Source: JABACD01 sp047639675
Lineage (GTDB): Bacteria > Planctomycetota > UBA1135 > GCA-002686595
Reading direction: 5' to 3'
NCBI GenBank assembly: GCA_047639675.1
Contig: JBLIOI010000032.1
Span: forward strand, 1-39,350
Length of the DNA stretch: 39,350 bases
The position numbers and the translations under genes are program-made. Numbering within the stretch: the stretch's first letter is position 1; every line of letters begins with the position of its first letter. The notes under the pieces are model-generated. The model saw only the letters and a list, made by a program, of their open reading frames with translations, was not told the DNA's origin and ran no database searches. Shown one piece after another: positions 1 to 7,379 of this stretch.

Positions 1-609
1 AGTTTCAGCCAAGTAGTCCAACTCCGATCCGAAGACTGGGCCTTCATCACGATCGTGCTCATGGTGATTCAAGGCCCAGCGATCCTGGCCATGATCCTGC
101 TGGGGATCGTCTTGGGTCGAAGAAAGCAGTTCGCAGATCCGAACAGCCAAAGGCCTATGATGCATAGGCTTCTTCGAATCGCCGGTGGAATCGGCCTGAT
201 CGGAAGCGCCCTTGGTGGCGCACTGCAAGTGCAAGGGGCCTCTGTCGAGACACTTGGATTCGCTATTAGCTTTCTCTTTGCGCCATTCCTTACGGCAGCC
301 TACATCGCCGCACTTGGGCTGTTGCTCGGATCCCACCCGCAGCGCATCGCACGTCCACTTGAACTTGGAGGACGAATGTCGCTGAGCGTCTACCTGCTCG
401 AGTCAATCATCGCTACAAGCCTGGCCTACGGATATGGGGCGGGCATGTTTGGAACGGTGGGCCCGCTAGCGGGCGTCGGCTTAGCCGTGGTCATTTGGGC
501 CTGCCTCATGGGCTTCGCCGTATGGTGGATGAAGCACTCACGGTTCGGACCTTTTGAGTGGTTGCTTCGTTCAGTGACTTACGGGAAGGCGCAGTCCATT
601 CGACTCTGA
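1..609 (+). CDS. DUF418-family membrane protein, C-terminal part (5' end outside window)
   Basis: The frame is open from base 1 through the stop at 607-609, so the start lies upstream; about 202 codons are visible. The protein has several hydrophobic membrane segments. It contains the GRMSLSVYLLES stretch typical of the DUF418 C-terminal domain and ends with a GPFEWLLR motif, also characteristic of that family. DUF418 proteins are multi-pass inner-membrane proteins of unknown function, often annotated near YeiB. An internal GTG at 55 could be read as a start, but the family is much longer, so I treat the gene as cut by the window edge. The 104 bp after it, before the convergent HD gene, hold only a weak 5-bp inverted repeat near 659-676. 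Confidence 0.85.
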   Translation, partial: SFSQVVQLRSEDWAFITIVLMVIQGPAILAMILLGIVLGRRKQFADPNSQRPMMHRLLRIAGGIGLIGSALGGALQVQGASVETLGFAISFLFAPFLTAAYIAALGLLLGSHPQRIARPLELGGRMSLSVYLLESIIATSLAYGYGAGMFGTVGPLAGVGLAVVIWACLMGFAVWWMKHSRFGPFEWLLRSVTYGKAQSIRL

Positions 610-713
610 ACCAGGCACGATAAGTAGCAAGCGCTGTACCAACCCCAACCGGCTCCAGCGATCACCATCAGGATCGTTCCACCTATTTGCAGCACCCGGA
701 AGGAGCAATTGCG

Positions 714-2087
714 CTAGGCCGAGTAAGCGTTTGTAGCTTCCGCAAACTCCTTCTCGGCGACGGCGCGAATCTGGGCTAAGAGCGACGGATCATCGGTATC
801 CGCAAAGAGGTAGAACTTCCACAAATTGCGGTAAGAACGTTCTAAGTCCGCCAGGCGCGGAATGTGCTCCGAGAAGTGAGAAAGGGGCTTCAGCTCCTCT
901 TCGCCGGGCCAGCGCACATGGGTTCGCGCCTCTTTCAGCTGCATGCGTTGGGCGGGGCAATAGACCATTAGCTTTACCGCCTGGCCCGTCCCTAAGCGCA
1001 CCATATCCGCGATCCGCCCTTCGACTTCGTGGCGATTCTTGGCGCCGCCTTCGGCAAAAAAGCGCTTCACCAAGGCCTCTTGAACGTCTTGGTTTTCATA
1101 GCGCGGGAAGACGCAAGCACGCTTGTACAACTTGCGCGTACGTACACGCTTCAACAATTCTTGCACTTCATCGCGCAAGCCAGGCTCTGCCTTCTCCACC
1201 GAGTTATCGAGCAAGTCGAGGATCGAGCTATCCGTCGAGTCGTAGAACTGCTCCTCCTTCACATGTCCGCCTCGCAACGCGAGTTCCACAGCGCGCGCGA
1301 TCATCGCACCGGACGCGACCTTGGCGTGGTGATAGTAAACGCGCTCTGAGAAGTAATAGCGCGCTTCAAGCATGCGTACCATCTCGCTCAGAATGTCTTC
1401 GCGCAACAGATCGTGCTTGCAAAGATCAATGAACAGATTGCCGCTAGCGCGATCGATCTTGAAGTAGCTGGTCACGCGCGGGTCCACCTGTAGGTGCAGC
1501 CCAGTGAAGTAAGCGTCGCGCTTCAAGTAATCGAGGATGTCGGAGCAAATGGTCCCAGAGATGATTTGCCACCAATAGTTCGGAATGCTGCGCGACCCAT
1601 CACTGCGGCCCTTGGACAAGATCGACATGACCTCTTCACGCACCCCAAGCTCTGCCAGTCGCGCGCCGATTTCACGCGCAGGATTGAACATCAGATCGAA
1701 GCGATAGCTGGAGTCATGACGCCGAAAAATCCCATCCTGATCTTCTAGGCTATGGCCATAGGGGATGTGCGTGATGTCGTGCACCAAGGCAGCGATACGA
1801 ATCACTCGCGCTTCCTCGTCACTGACTCGAATGCGCCCCGTGGGATCGATTTCAAAAGAGAGATTGATCGCATCGATCATCTGTTGCGTCACGTGCAAGC
1901 TGCCGATCATGTGATCGAAGCGTGTATGCAAAGCCCCGGGATAAACGAGGTAAGCCGTCCCCAATTGGCGCACGCCCCGCATTCGCTGCATCTCCCTCGT
2001 ATCGAGGATCGACATTTCCTCGTGCGTGAGATAAACATCTCCTTGCACGGGATCTCGCAGCACGCTGTACTTTTTTCGTCCGGACAT
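714..2087 (-). CDS. HD-domain phosphohydrolase, SAMHD1/dNTPase-like
   Basis: This 457-residue protein carries the metal-binding HD signature. The DPVQGDVYLT opening and HTRFDH (residues 54-59) precede the LVHDITHIPYGH block with H103-D104, H107 and H112. A further block around SDILDYLKRDAYFTG completes the pattern seen in SAMHD1/YwfO-type enzymes. That family hydrolyses deoxynucleoside triphosphates to deoxynucleoside and triphosphate; the substrate here is inferred only from family. The frame runs on upstream to 2171, but I chose the ATG at 2087 because conserved sequence begins at once after it and the longer version would overlap the divergent glycosyltransferase. The two divergent starts are 49 bp apart and probably share a promoter region. 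Confidence 0.9.
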   Translation of the reverse strand: MSGRKKYSVLRDPVQGDVYLTHEEMSILDTREMQRMRGVRQLGTAYLVYPGALHTRFDHMIGSLHVTQQMIDAINLSFEIDPTGRIRVSDEEARVIRIAALVHDITHIPYGHSLEDQDGIFRRHDSSYRFDLMFNPAREIGARLAELGVREEVMSILSKGRSDGSRSIPNYWWQIISGTICSDILDYLKRDAYFTGLHLQVDPRVTSYFKIDRASGNLFIDLCKHDLLREDILSEMVRMLEARYYFSERVYYHHAKVASGAMIARAVELALRGGHVKEEQFYDSTDSSILDLLDNSVEKAEPGLRDEVQELLKRVRTRKLYKRACVFPRYENQDVQEALVKRFFAEGGAKNRHEVEGRIADMVRLGTGQAVKLMVYCPAQRMQLKEARTHVRWPGEEELKPLSHFSEHIPRLADLERSYRNLWKFYLFADTDDPSLLAQIRAVAEKEFAEATNAYSA

Positions 2088-2136
2088 TCGAGTCTTCCTG
2101 GTTTGGACGCCACAGTGTAGGAGGCCTGCGCACAGC

Positions 2137-3291
2137 ATGTCAGGCCAAAACTCCAACATGAATAACGACACCCCTCACAACCTGCAGATCCTGGCCATAG
2201 ACCCTTGGCTGGGCGGATCACATGCGGCCTTCTTGCATGCCTGGCGAGCACGAAGCCGCCACGATGTCGAGGTCGTCGGTTTGGCCAATCGCAGTTGGAA
2301 GTGGCGCATGCGCGCCGGCGCCTGGGAATTGGCGCGGAGCTTGCATGGACGATCCATCCCGCAGGTAATGATCGTCTCAGACTACCTTGATCTCCCAAAC
2401 TTCTTTGGGTTCATGCCTTCTAGCTGGGCAGAGGTTCCGTGCCTTCTGTACATGCACGAAAACCAACTGACCTACCCCCTCCCCGAGGGCACGAGCGAAA
2501 GCCAGCGTGACACGGGTTATGGCTTCACGAACATCTTGAGTTGCCTGCGCGCGAGTTCAGTGCTCTTCAACTCCACCTATCATCAGCAGGATTTCTCGAC
2601 TGCGGCGCAGGCCTTCCTGAAGCGCCTTCCAAAGCCCACACCGGCAGCAGAATTGCGAAATGCCCTGGCCGCCTCGCAAGTCATTGCTCCTGGTGTTGAC
2701 CTCGCCTCGATAGAGTTGGGTTCCGGATCCAGCGGACCACTGCGCATCCTCTACAACCAACGTTGGCAATTCGACAAGGACCCCTTGGCATTCCTGAATG
2801 CCGTCTCGTCTCTCGCAGAGGTCGATATTCCTTTTGAACTCGTCCTTTTGGGCGAGCGCTTTCGAGGTGAACTTCGGGGCATCGAACCCGCCCTATCCAA
2901 ACTCGCGCCCCACATCGTGCACCAGGGCTATGCTGAATCGCGCTCCGAATACGCGAGCCTGCTTCAATCCTGCGACCTGATGCTGAGCACAGCCCTGCAC
3001 GAATTCTTTGGAATCAGCACCGTGGAGGCCATGGGAGCGGGCGTCACTCCGCTTCTTCCCAATCGGCTCAGCTATCCCGAGCTCGTTGGGCTGGATCCCG
3101 GGGCGTCCGTGCTCTACAACAGCGGCGAGGAATTGCTTCAGAGGCTAACGGACCACGCACGAGCACCTCAAGCGTTGCGTCAGTCTGCAAGAAGGCAGTG
3201 CTTGCGCGATACCGCCCTGCGCTACTCCGACGAAGTCACGAGCGAGAAACTCGACACACTCTGTCAGAGCCTCGTCACCCCGACCCAATAA
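2137..3291 (+). CDS. Glycosyltransferase, tRNA-queuosine alpha-mannosyltransferase-like (DUF3524/GTDC1 type)
   Basis: The 384-residue protein is a GT-B fold glycosyltransferase. Its N-terminal half matches the DUF3524 domain: an ILAIDPWLGGSH opening, a KWRMR segment, and YMHENQLTYP around residues 105-114, followed by YGFTNILSCL. The same blocks occur in GTDC1, the enzyme that mannosylates queuosine in the wobble position of tRNA-Asp in animals. The C-terminal half has the nucleotide-sugar-binding region, including HEFFGISTVEAMGAG near residues 288-302. The bacterial substrate is inferred. An AGGAGG at 2119-2124 lies 12 bases before the ATG; a second in-frame ATG at 2158 is possible. The downstream redoxin gene follows after 5 bases. 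Confidence 0.85.
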   Translation: MSGQNSNMNNDTPHNLQILAIDPWLGGSHAAFLHAWRARSRHDVEVVGLANRSWKWRMRAGAWELARSLHGRSIPQVMIVSDYLDLPNFFGFMPSSWAEVPCLLYMHENQLTYPLPEGTSESQRDTGYGFTNILSCLRASSVLFNSTYHQQDFSTAAQAFLKRLPKPTPAAELRNALAASQVIAPGVDLASIELGSGSSGPLRILYNQRWQFDKDPLAFLNAVSSLAEVDIPFELVLLGERFRGELRGIEPALSKLAPHIVHQGYAESRSEYASLLQSCDLMLSTALHEFFGISTVEAMGAGVTPLLPNRLSYPELVGLDPGASVLYNSGEELLQRLTDHARAPQALRQSARRQCLRDTALRYSDEVTSEKLDTLCQSLVTPTQ

Positions 3292-3296
3292 TTCGA

Positions 3297-3974
3297 ATGC
3301 ACATCAAGACGAGCGCATGGCTGATCGGCAGCCTACTCCTCGCGGCTTGTCGCGGCCCGGTTGTCTACAACCGCGGATCGAGCGATCTAAGTGAAGCACG
3401 TGAGGCAACCGCACTCTCATTGGCAATCCTTGGCCAACAAGTTCCCGACTTCCAGCTCACCTCGATCGATGGGACCTTTGTGCGCCTCTCGGACTATATT
3501 GGTCAAATCGTGGTGCTTGAGTGGTTCAATCCCGAGTGCCCTTTCACAGAGCATGCGCATACCAGAGGCACCTTGAAGGACTACCCCGAAGCTGCACGCG
3601 CACAGGGCATCGTCTGGATCGGGATCGACTCTAGCTCGGAGGAGAAGATGGGCGGCAACCCCGAGATCGCGCGGGCCTCGCGGGATGCATGGGCTATTGA
3701 GTTCCCGATTTTAGTCGACCCACTGGGTGAAGTTGGGCGCCGATTCGACGCGACCACGACCCCGGGGGTCTTCCTGCTCGACACCAAGGGCGTATTGGTC
3801 TACGCCGGTGCGGTGGACAACATGCCCTTTGGAAAAGTCCCTGGAGGCGGTGAAGGGCAGAATTACATCAAAGACGCGATCGAGGACCTATTGGCCGATC
3901 GCGAGGTCGCCGTATCACACCGCGAACCCTACGGCTGCCGCGTAAAATACGCCCAGCCAACCCTATTCCGGTAA
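3297..3974 (+). CDS. Redoxin/thioredoxin-fold lipoprotein
   Basis: This 225-residue protein begins with a lipoprotein signal (LLLAAC, lipid-carrying Cys18), so it should be anchored in the periplasm. An AhpC/TSA-like thioredoxin fold follows, from VPDFQL near residue 49 through LEWFNPECPF (Cys81) and TTPGVFLLD. The active site holds one cysteine, Cys81-Pro-Phe, instead of the CXXC pair, so a simple disulfide reductase role is unlikely. A peroxidase, or a protein working with a partner thiol, is more plausible. The reading frame extends upstream to 3198, but the ATG at 3297 directly precedes the signal peptide and clears the previous gene by 5 bases, suggesting one transcript. Confidence 0.9.
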   Translation: MHIKTSAWLIGSLLLAACRGPVVYNRGSSDLSEAREATALSLAILGQQVPDFQLTSIDGTFVRLSDYIGQIVVLEWFNPECPFTEHAHTRGTLKDYPEAARAQGIVWIGIDSSSEEKMGGNPEIARASRDAWAIEFPILVDPLGEVGRRFDATTTPGVFLLDTKGVLVYAGAVDNMPFGKVPGGGEGQNYIKDAIEDLLADREVAVSHREPYGCRVKYAQPTLFR

Positions 3975-4065
3975 CGGATGCGTTCGGGCTGAATACTCGT
4001 CGCCAGCGAACCACCGCGCGGGCTATGATTCCCTCCAACACCCCATCCTTTTTGTAGATAGAGAT

Positions 4066-4731
4066 ATGATCAAGAAAGCCCTTTTCGCTGCCTTCAGTGC
4101 AGCCCTCATTTCACTTGGCGCCTTTGCTCTGAGCACGGACGATGCAGTTTCGGCGGACGCCGCGATCATCGCGCAGCAAGCTCCCGACTATCCCCTCGAC
4201 ACTTGCGTCGTCAGCGGCGAGAAATTCACCAAGGAAGCGCCGGCGGTGGATGTCGTGGTCAACGGACAATTACTGCGCACCTGCTGCAAGAAGTGCGTGG
4301 CCGTCATCAGGAAGGACCCGACCGCTGCAACCGCGAAGGTCCATGCCGCTGTCGTCAAAGCTCAAAAGAGTTCATGGCCCCTCAATACCTGCCCGGTCAG
4401 TGGCGAAGCCTACGGCGGCGACATGGGCGAGCCGATCGACTTCGTCGTCGGCACCCGCTACGTCAAGTTGTGCTGTGGAGGCTGCCTCAAGTCAGTCAAG
4501 AAGGACCCGACGAAGTTCTTGGCAAAGCTCGACGCGCTGGCCATGCCGGAACTGGCCAAGACCTACCCCATCAAGACCTGTATGGTCAGCGGCGAGGCCC
4601 TCGGTAGCATGGGCGCCCCGATCGACGTGATGTACGGACACCGCCTGCTGCGATTCTGCTGCAAGGGTTGCCTGAAGGCCTACAAGAAGGATCCCGCCGG
4701 GACCGCCAAAAAAGTCTACGCCGCCAAGTAG
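4066..4731 (+). CDS. Exported protein with three tandem Cys-rich CxVSGE/CCxxC modules
   Basis: The 221-residue protein has an N-terminal signal peptide (about residues 1-22, without a clear lipobox). Three copies of a module of about 62 residues follow. Each module has YPL/WPL/YPI, then TCxVSGE, then a PxD segment, then R/K-x-CC-x-x-C, then a Lys-Asp-Pro. The cysteines are C47/C73/C74/C77, C109/C136/C137/C140 and C172/C198/C199/C202, four per copy. The spacing suggests metal binding, as in YHS/TRASH-like small modules, but this is inference. The function is unknown. It lies 91 bp after the redoxin lipoprotein, so both may deal with metal or thiol chemistry in the periplasm. A TATGAT at 4024-4029 could be a -10 element, but no good -35 was found. 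Confidence 0.88.
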   Translation: MIKKALFAAFSAALISLGAFALSTDDAVSADAAIIAQQAPDYPLDTCVVSGEKFTKEAPAVDVVVNGQLLRTCCKKCVAVIRKDPTAATAKVHAAVVKAQKSSWPLNTCPVSGEAYGGDMGEPIDFVVGTRYVKLCCGGCLKSVKKDPTKFLAKLDALAMPELAKTYPIKTCMVSGEALGSMGAPIDVMYGHRLLRFCCKGCLKAYKKDPAGTAKKVYAAK

Positions 4732-4795
4732 ATCTAGTCCTGTCTAAAATCGAGTGATGATCGCCTGGCCAAGCATCACTCGATAAACTGCCTGC

Positions 4796-6508
4796 ATGAC
4801 AAGGGAGCAGTTCGATGTGGCCGTGCTGGGTTCGGGTCTTGCAAGCTCGATCCTGGCAACCATTCTGGCAAAGCATGGGCATTCCGTGGTGATGCTCGAA
4901 GCCAACTCACATCCGCGCTTTGCCATCGGCGAGTCGGTCGTTCCGGAGTTTGGCGCCCTTTGCAACCTGCTCAGCGACCTCTTCGACGTCCCTGAATTCG
5001 CGAAGCTCAGCAGCTTCCCGAAAATCAAAGAGAGCGTCAGCGCCAATTGCGGGATCAAGCGTAACTTCACTTTCCTGCAACACTCGGAAGCGGAAGAGCC
5101 CTCGGACTTGGACTGGTCACAATTCCAGACCATGACCTATCCAGTGGGGCCCGACACCCACATCTATCGCCCGGACATCGACGCTTGGCTTGCGGCACAA
5201 GCAGTCAAGTACGGTGTGGACTATCGCGAGCGTACACCCGTCGAAGATATTGAACTGCGGGACGATGGTGTAACGATTCGTGCGGGTGGTAAGCACCTCG
5301 ACGCGCGTTTCATCGTAGATGGCACGGGCTTCCGTTCGCTCATTGCCGACAAGTTGAAACTGCGTCAAGAGCCAGACTTCGCAACCAACACACGCTCGAT
5401 TTTCACGCACATGGTTGGAGTGCAGTCGATCAACCACGTTATCAAGAGTGACCACCGACCGCCCGTGCCGAGCCCGCCGGAACAGGGAACACTCCACCAC
5501 CACTTTGACGGTGGATGGTTTTGGGTAATCCCCTTCGACAATCACTCACAAGCTGTCAACCCGGTCTGTAGCGTGGGGCTCACCCTCGACCGTGAGCGCT
5601 ATCCGGACAATGACTTGGACGCGGAAGAGGAATTCAGTTCCTTCGTTCGCCGCTTTCCGGTCATCGCACGCCAGTTTTCCGAAGCCAAGGCAGTTCGATC
5701 CTGGATCAAGTCCCGCCGGTTGCAATACCAGTCATCGAAGACAGTCGGCCCCCGTTGGTGCCTCTTGCCACACACGGCAGGATTCATCGACCCGCTTTTT
5801 TCCGGCGGCATGGTGCTCTCTCTGTTGGGAGTTCGGCAGATCGCAAGCGCATTACTTGAAGCACTCCCCTCTGACGACCCTTCTCCGCGCGGACTGAAAG
5901 CGTATGAGGAAAACGCAGTTGCCAACGCCCGCTACCTCGACAAGGTAATTCATGGCGCCTACATAGCGTTCCGCTCGCCGCAACTCTTCGACACCTGGTA
6001 TCGCTTTTGGGCCGTTGGCAATTACCACGCTTCTGCGGCCACTATCGCCCTGAACATGCGCTTCCTGCAAACGGGAGACAAGCGCACCTTCAACTGCCTG
6101 GACGATGTCCCCTACCGTTATTCACTCGGCGGCGACAACCCATCCATGCACAAGTTGGTTGAAGATGGCTACGACATCATGCTCCGGCTAGAGCGCAGAG
6201 AGGTTGACGCCGAGTCTGCCCAAGCGCAGCTCTTCGAGTTGCTGAAGCAGCAAAAGTGGATCCCGCCGCAGTTCCACGTGGCAGAACCCCAGCGCCGCTA
6301 CTTGGCATCGTTCACGGTTTTCCCTCTATTGTCGATGATCTTCTGGGGCAAGCGCAGAGCCCCCAAGGAGTTCAGGAAGGTCTACTATGATGTTGGCCCA
6401 GTCTATATGACCGAACTCGCCCGCTACCTTTGGCGCGTTGGCAAACGGAACACGTCAGCCTTCTTGAATGCGGTCAAAGCCGCACACTTCTCCCGTGGCC
6501 GAATCTAG
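4796..6508 (+). CDS. FAD-dependent oxidoreductase, tryptophan-halogenase-like
   Basis: The 570-residue protein starts with an FAD-binding Rossmann motif (VLGSGLAS, G12/G14) and an acidic ribose-binding Glu (VVMLEAN). A GESVVPE motif lies near residues 45-51. Residues 241-246 read WFWVIP, matching the WxWxIP motif characteristic of flavin-dependent halogenases. A second conserved block, DPLFSGGMVLSL, is typical of the wider halogenase/geranylgeranyl-reductase superfamily. The substrate is unknown. Because the next gene is a fatty-acyl desaturase whose start overlaps this stop, a lipid or polyene substrate is more likely than free tryptophan; that is inference. No Shine-Dalgarno sequence is visible before the ATG. 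Confidence 0.88.
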   Translation: MTREQFDVAVLGSGLASSILATILAKHGHSVVMLEANSHPRFAIGESVVPEFGALCNLLSDLFDVPEFAKLSSFPKIKESVSANCGIKRNFTFLQHSEAEEPSDLDWSQFQTMTYPVGPDTHIYRPDIDAWLAAQAVKYGVDYRERTPVEDIELRDDGVTIRAGGKHLDARFIVDGTGFRSLIADKLKLRQEPDFATNTRSIFTHMVGVQSINHVIKSDHRPPVPSPPEQGTLHHHFDGGWFWVIPFDNHSQAVNPVCSVGLTLDRERYPDNDLDAEEEFSSFVRRFPVIARQFSEAKAVRSWIKSRRLQYQSSKTVGPRWCLLPHTAGFIDPLFSGGMVLSLLGVRQIASALLEALPSDDPSPRGLKAYEENAVANARYLDKVIHGAYIAFRSPQLFDTWYRFWAVGNYHASAATIALNMRFLQTGDKRTFNCLDDVPYRYSLGGDNPSMHKLVEDGYDIMLRLERREVDAESAQAQLFELLKQQKWIPPQFHVAEPQRRYLASFTVFPLLSMIFWGKRRAPKEFRKVYYDVGPVYMTELARYLWRVGKRNTSAFLNAVKAAHFSRGRI

Positions 6509-7376
6509 CTTGGAGATCGATCGGCGAGTGACCCTCGCTGCGCCAGGCTTGTGGGCTATGGTGATGATTCATGCGGGAGCCCTATTGGCTTTACTCCCGA
6601 TTGCGCATCCAACACTTCCACTGCTTCTATTTTGCGCGCTGACTTATGCCGTGCGCATGTTCGCGATCACCGCAGGGTATCACCGCTACTTTGCACACCA
6701 CGCCTTCAAGACAAGCCGTCCAATTCAGTTCCTATTCGCCTTCGTCGGCGGCATGGCGGTGCTGCGTGGCGCCCTTTGGTGGGCGGCTCATCATCGCGCC
6801 CATCATAAATTTTCAGACAAAGTCGGGGATCCGCACTCGCCGGTACATGGCTTGTGGTGGTCCCACGCCGGTTGGTTTATGGCGCGTGGCAATCAAGAGA
6901 CGCGCGGCGACCTAATCCCGGACCTTCTCAAGTACCCAGAACTCGTTTGGCTCAACAAGCACGAGATCGTTCCAATCGTGATCTTCGTCCTTGGCTGCCT
7001 TGCCACAGGCGCCGCATGGGGCCACTATCACGGAGCGGAAGCCTTGGAGAGCGCATTCGCCTTCTGGGTTTGGGGCGCTAACGTGAGTTCCGTCTTGGTT
7101 TGCCAATCCATGTTCAGTCTCAACTCTGCATCCCATGCTCTGGGAACTCGCCGCTACGACGTGGATGACGAGAGCACCAACAACTTCCCCATTGCCCTCG
7201 CTACTTTTGGTGAAGGTTGGCACAACAATCATCACCGATGGCCGAACCGTGCCTTCCTGGGCGAGAAACTCTGGGAGATCGACATCTCCTGGTACGGCAT
7301 CAAAGCCATGCGCGCCTTCGGGCTTGTTTACGACGTCCGCGACGAAGCCCCAAAGAACTCCAAAGAGAGCGCCTAG
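6468..7376 (+). CDS. Fatty acyl-CoA desaturase (membrane di-iron)
   Basis: The 302-residue protein has the three histidine boxes of delta-9-type acyl-CoA desaturases: HRYFAH (HX4H), HRAHH (HXXHH) and HNNHH (HXXHH). Hydrophobic segments between them fit a multi-pass membrane enzyme with a di-iron centre. It should insert a double bond into a fatty acyl chain using oxygen and an electron donor. The ATG at 6468 overlaps the previous gene by 41 bases; an in-frame GTG at 6495 would shorten the overlap to 14 bases and is equally plausible. Neither start has a clear ribosome-binding site, so translational coupling is likely. The next gene begins 4 bases after the stop codon. Confidence 0.93.
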   Translation: MRSKPHTSPVAESSLEIDRRVTLAAPGLWAMVMIHAGALLALLPIAHPTLPLLLFCALTYAVRMFAITAGYHRYFAHHAFKTSRPIQFLFAFVGGMAVLRGALWWAAHHRAHHKFSDKVGDPHSPVHGLWWSHAGWFMARGNQETRGDLIPDLLKYPELVWLNKHEIVPIVIFVLGCLATGAAWGHYHGAEALESAFAFWVWGANVSSVLVCQSMFSLNSASHALGTRRYDVDDESTNNFPIALATFGEGWHNNHHRWPNRAFLGEKLWEIDISWYGIKAMRAFGLVYDVRDEAPKNSKESA

Positions 7377-7379
7377 ACC

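Noticed and set aside
1907..2398. 163-codon minus-strand frame across the HD/glycosyltransferase junction
   Set aside because: It overlaps two well-supported genes and has a shadow-like Arg/Ser/Cys-rich composition.
4001..4029. Sigma-70 promoter before the Cys-module gene
   Set aside because: TATGAT is present at 4024-4029, but no acceptable -35 element lies 15-19 bp upstream.
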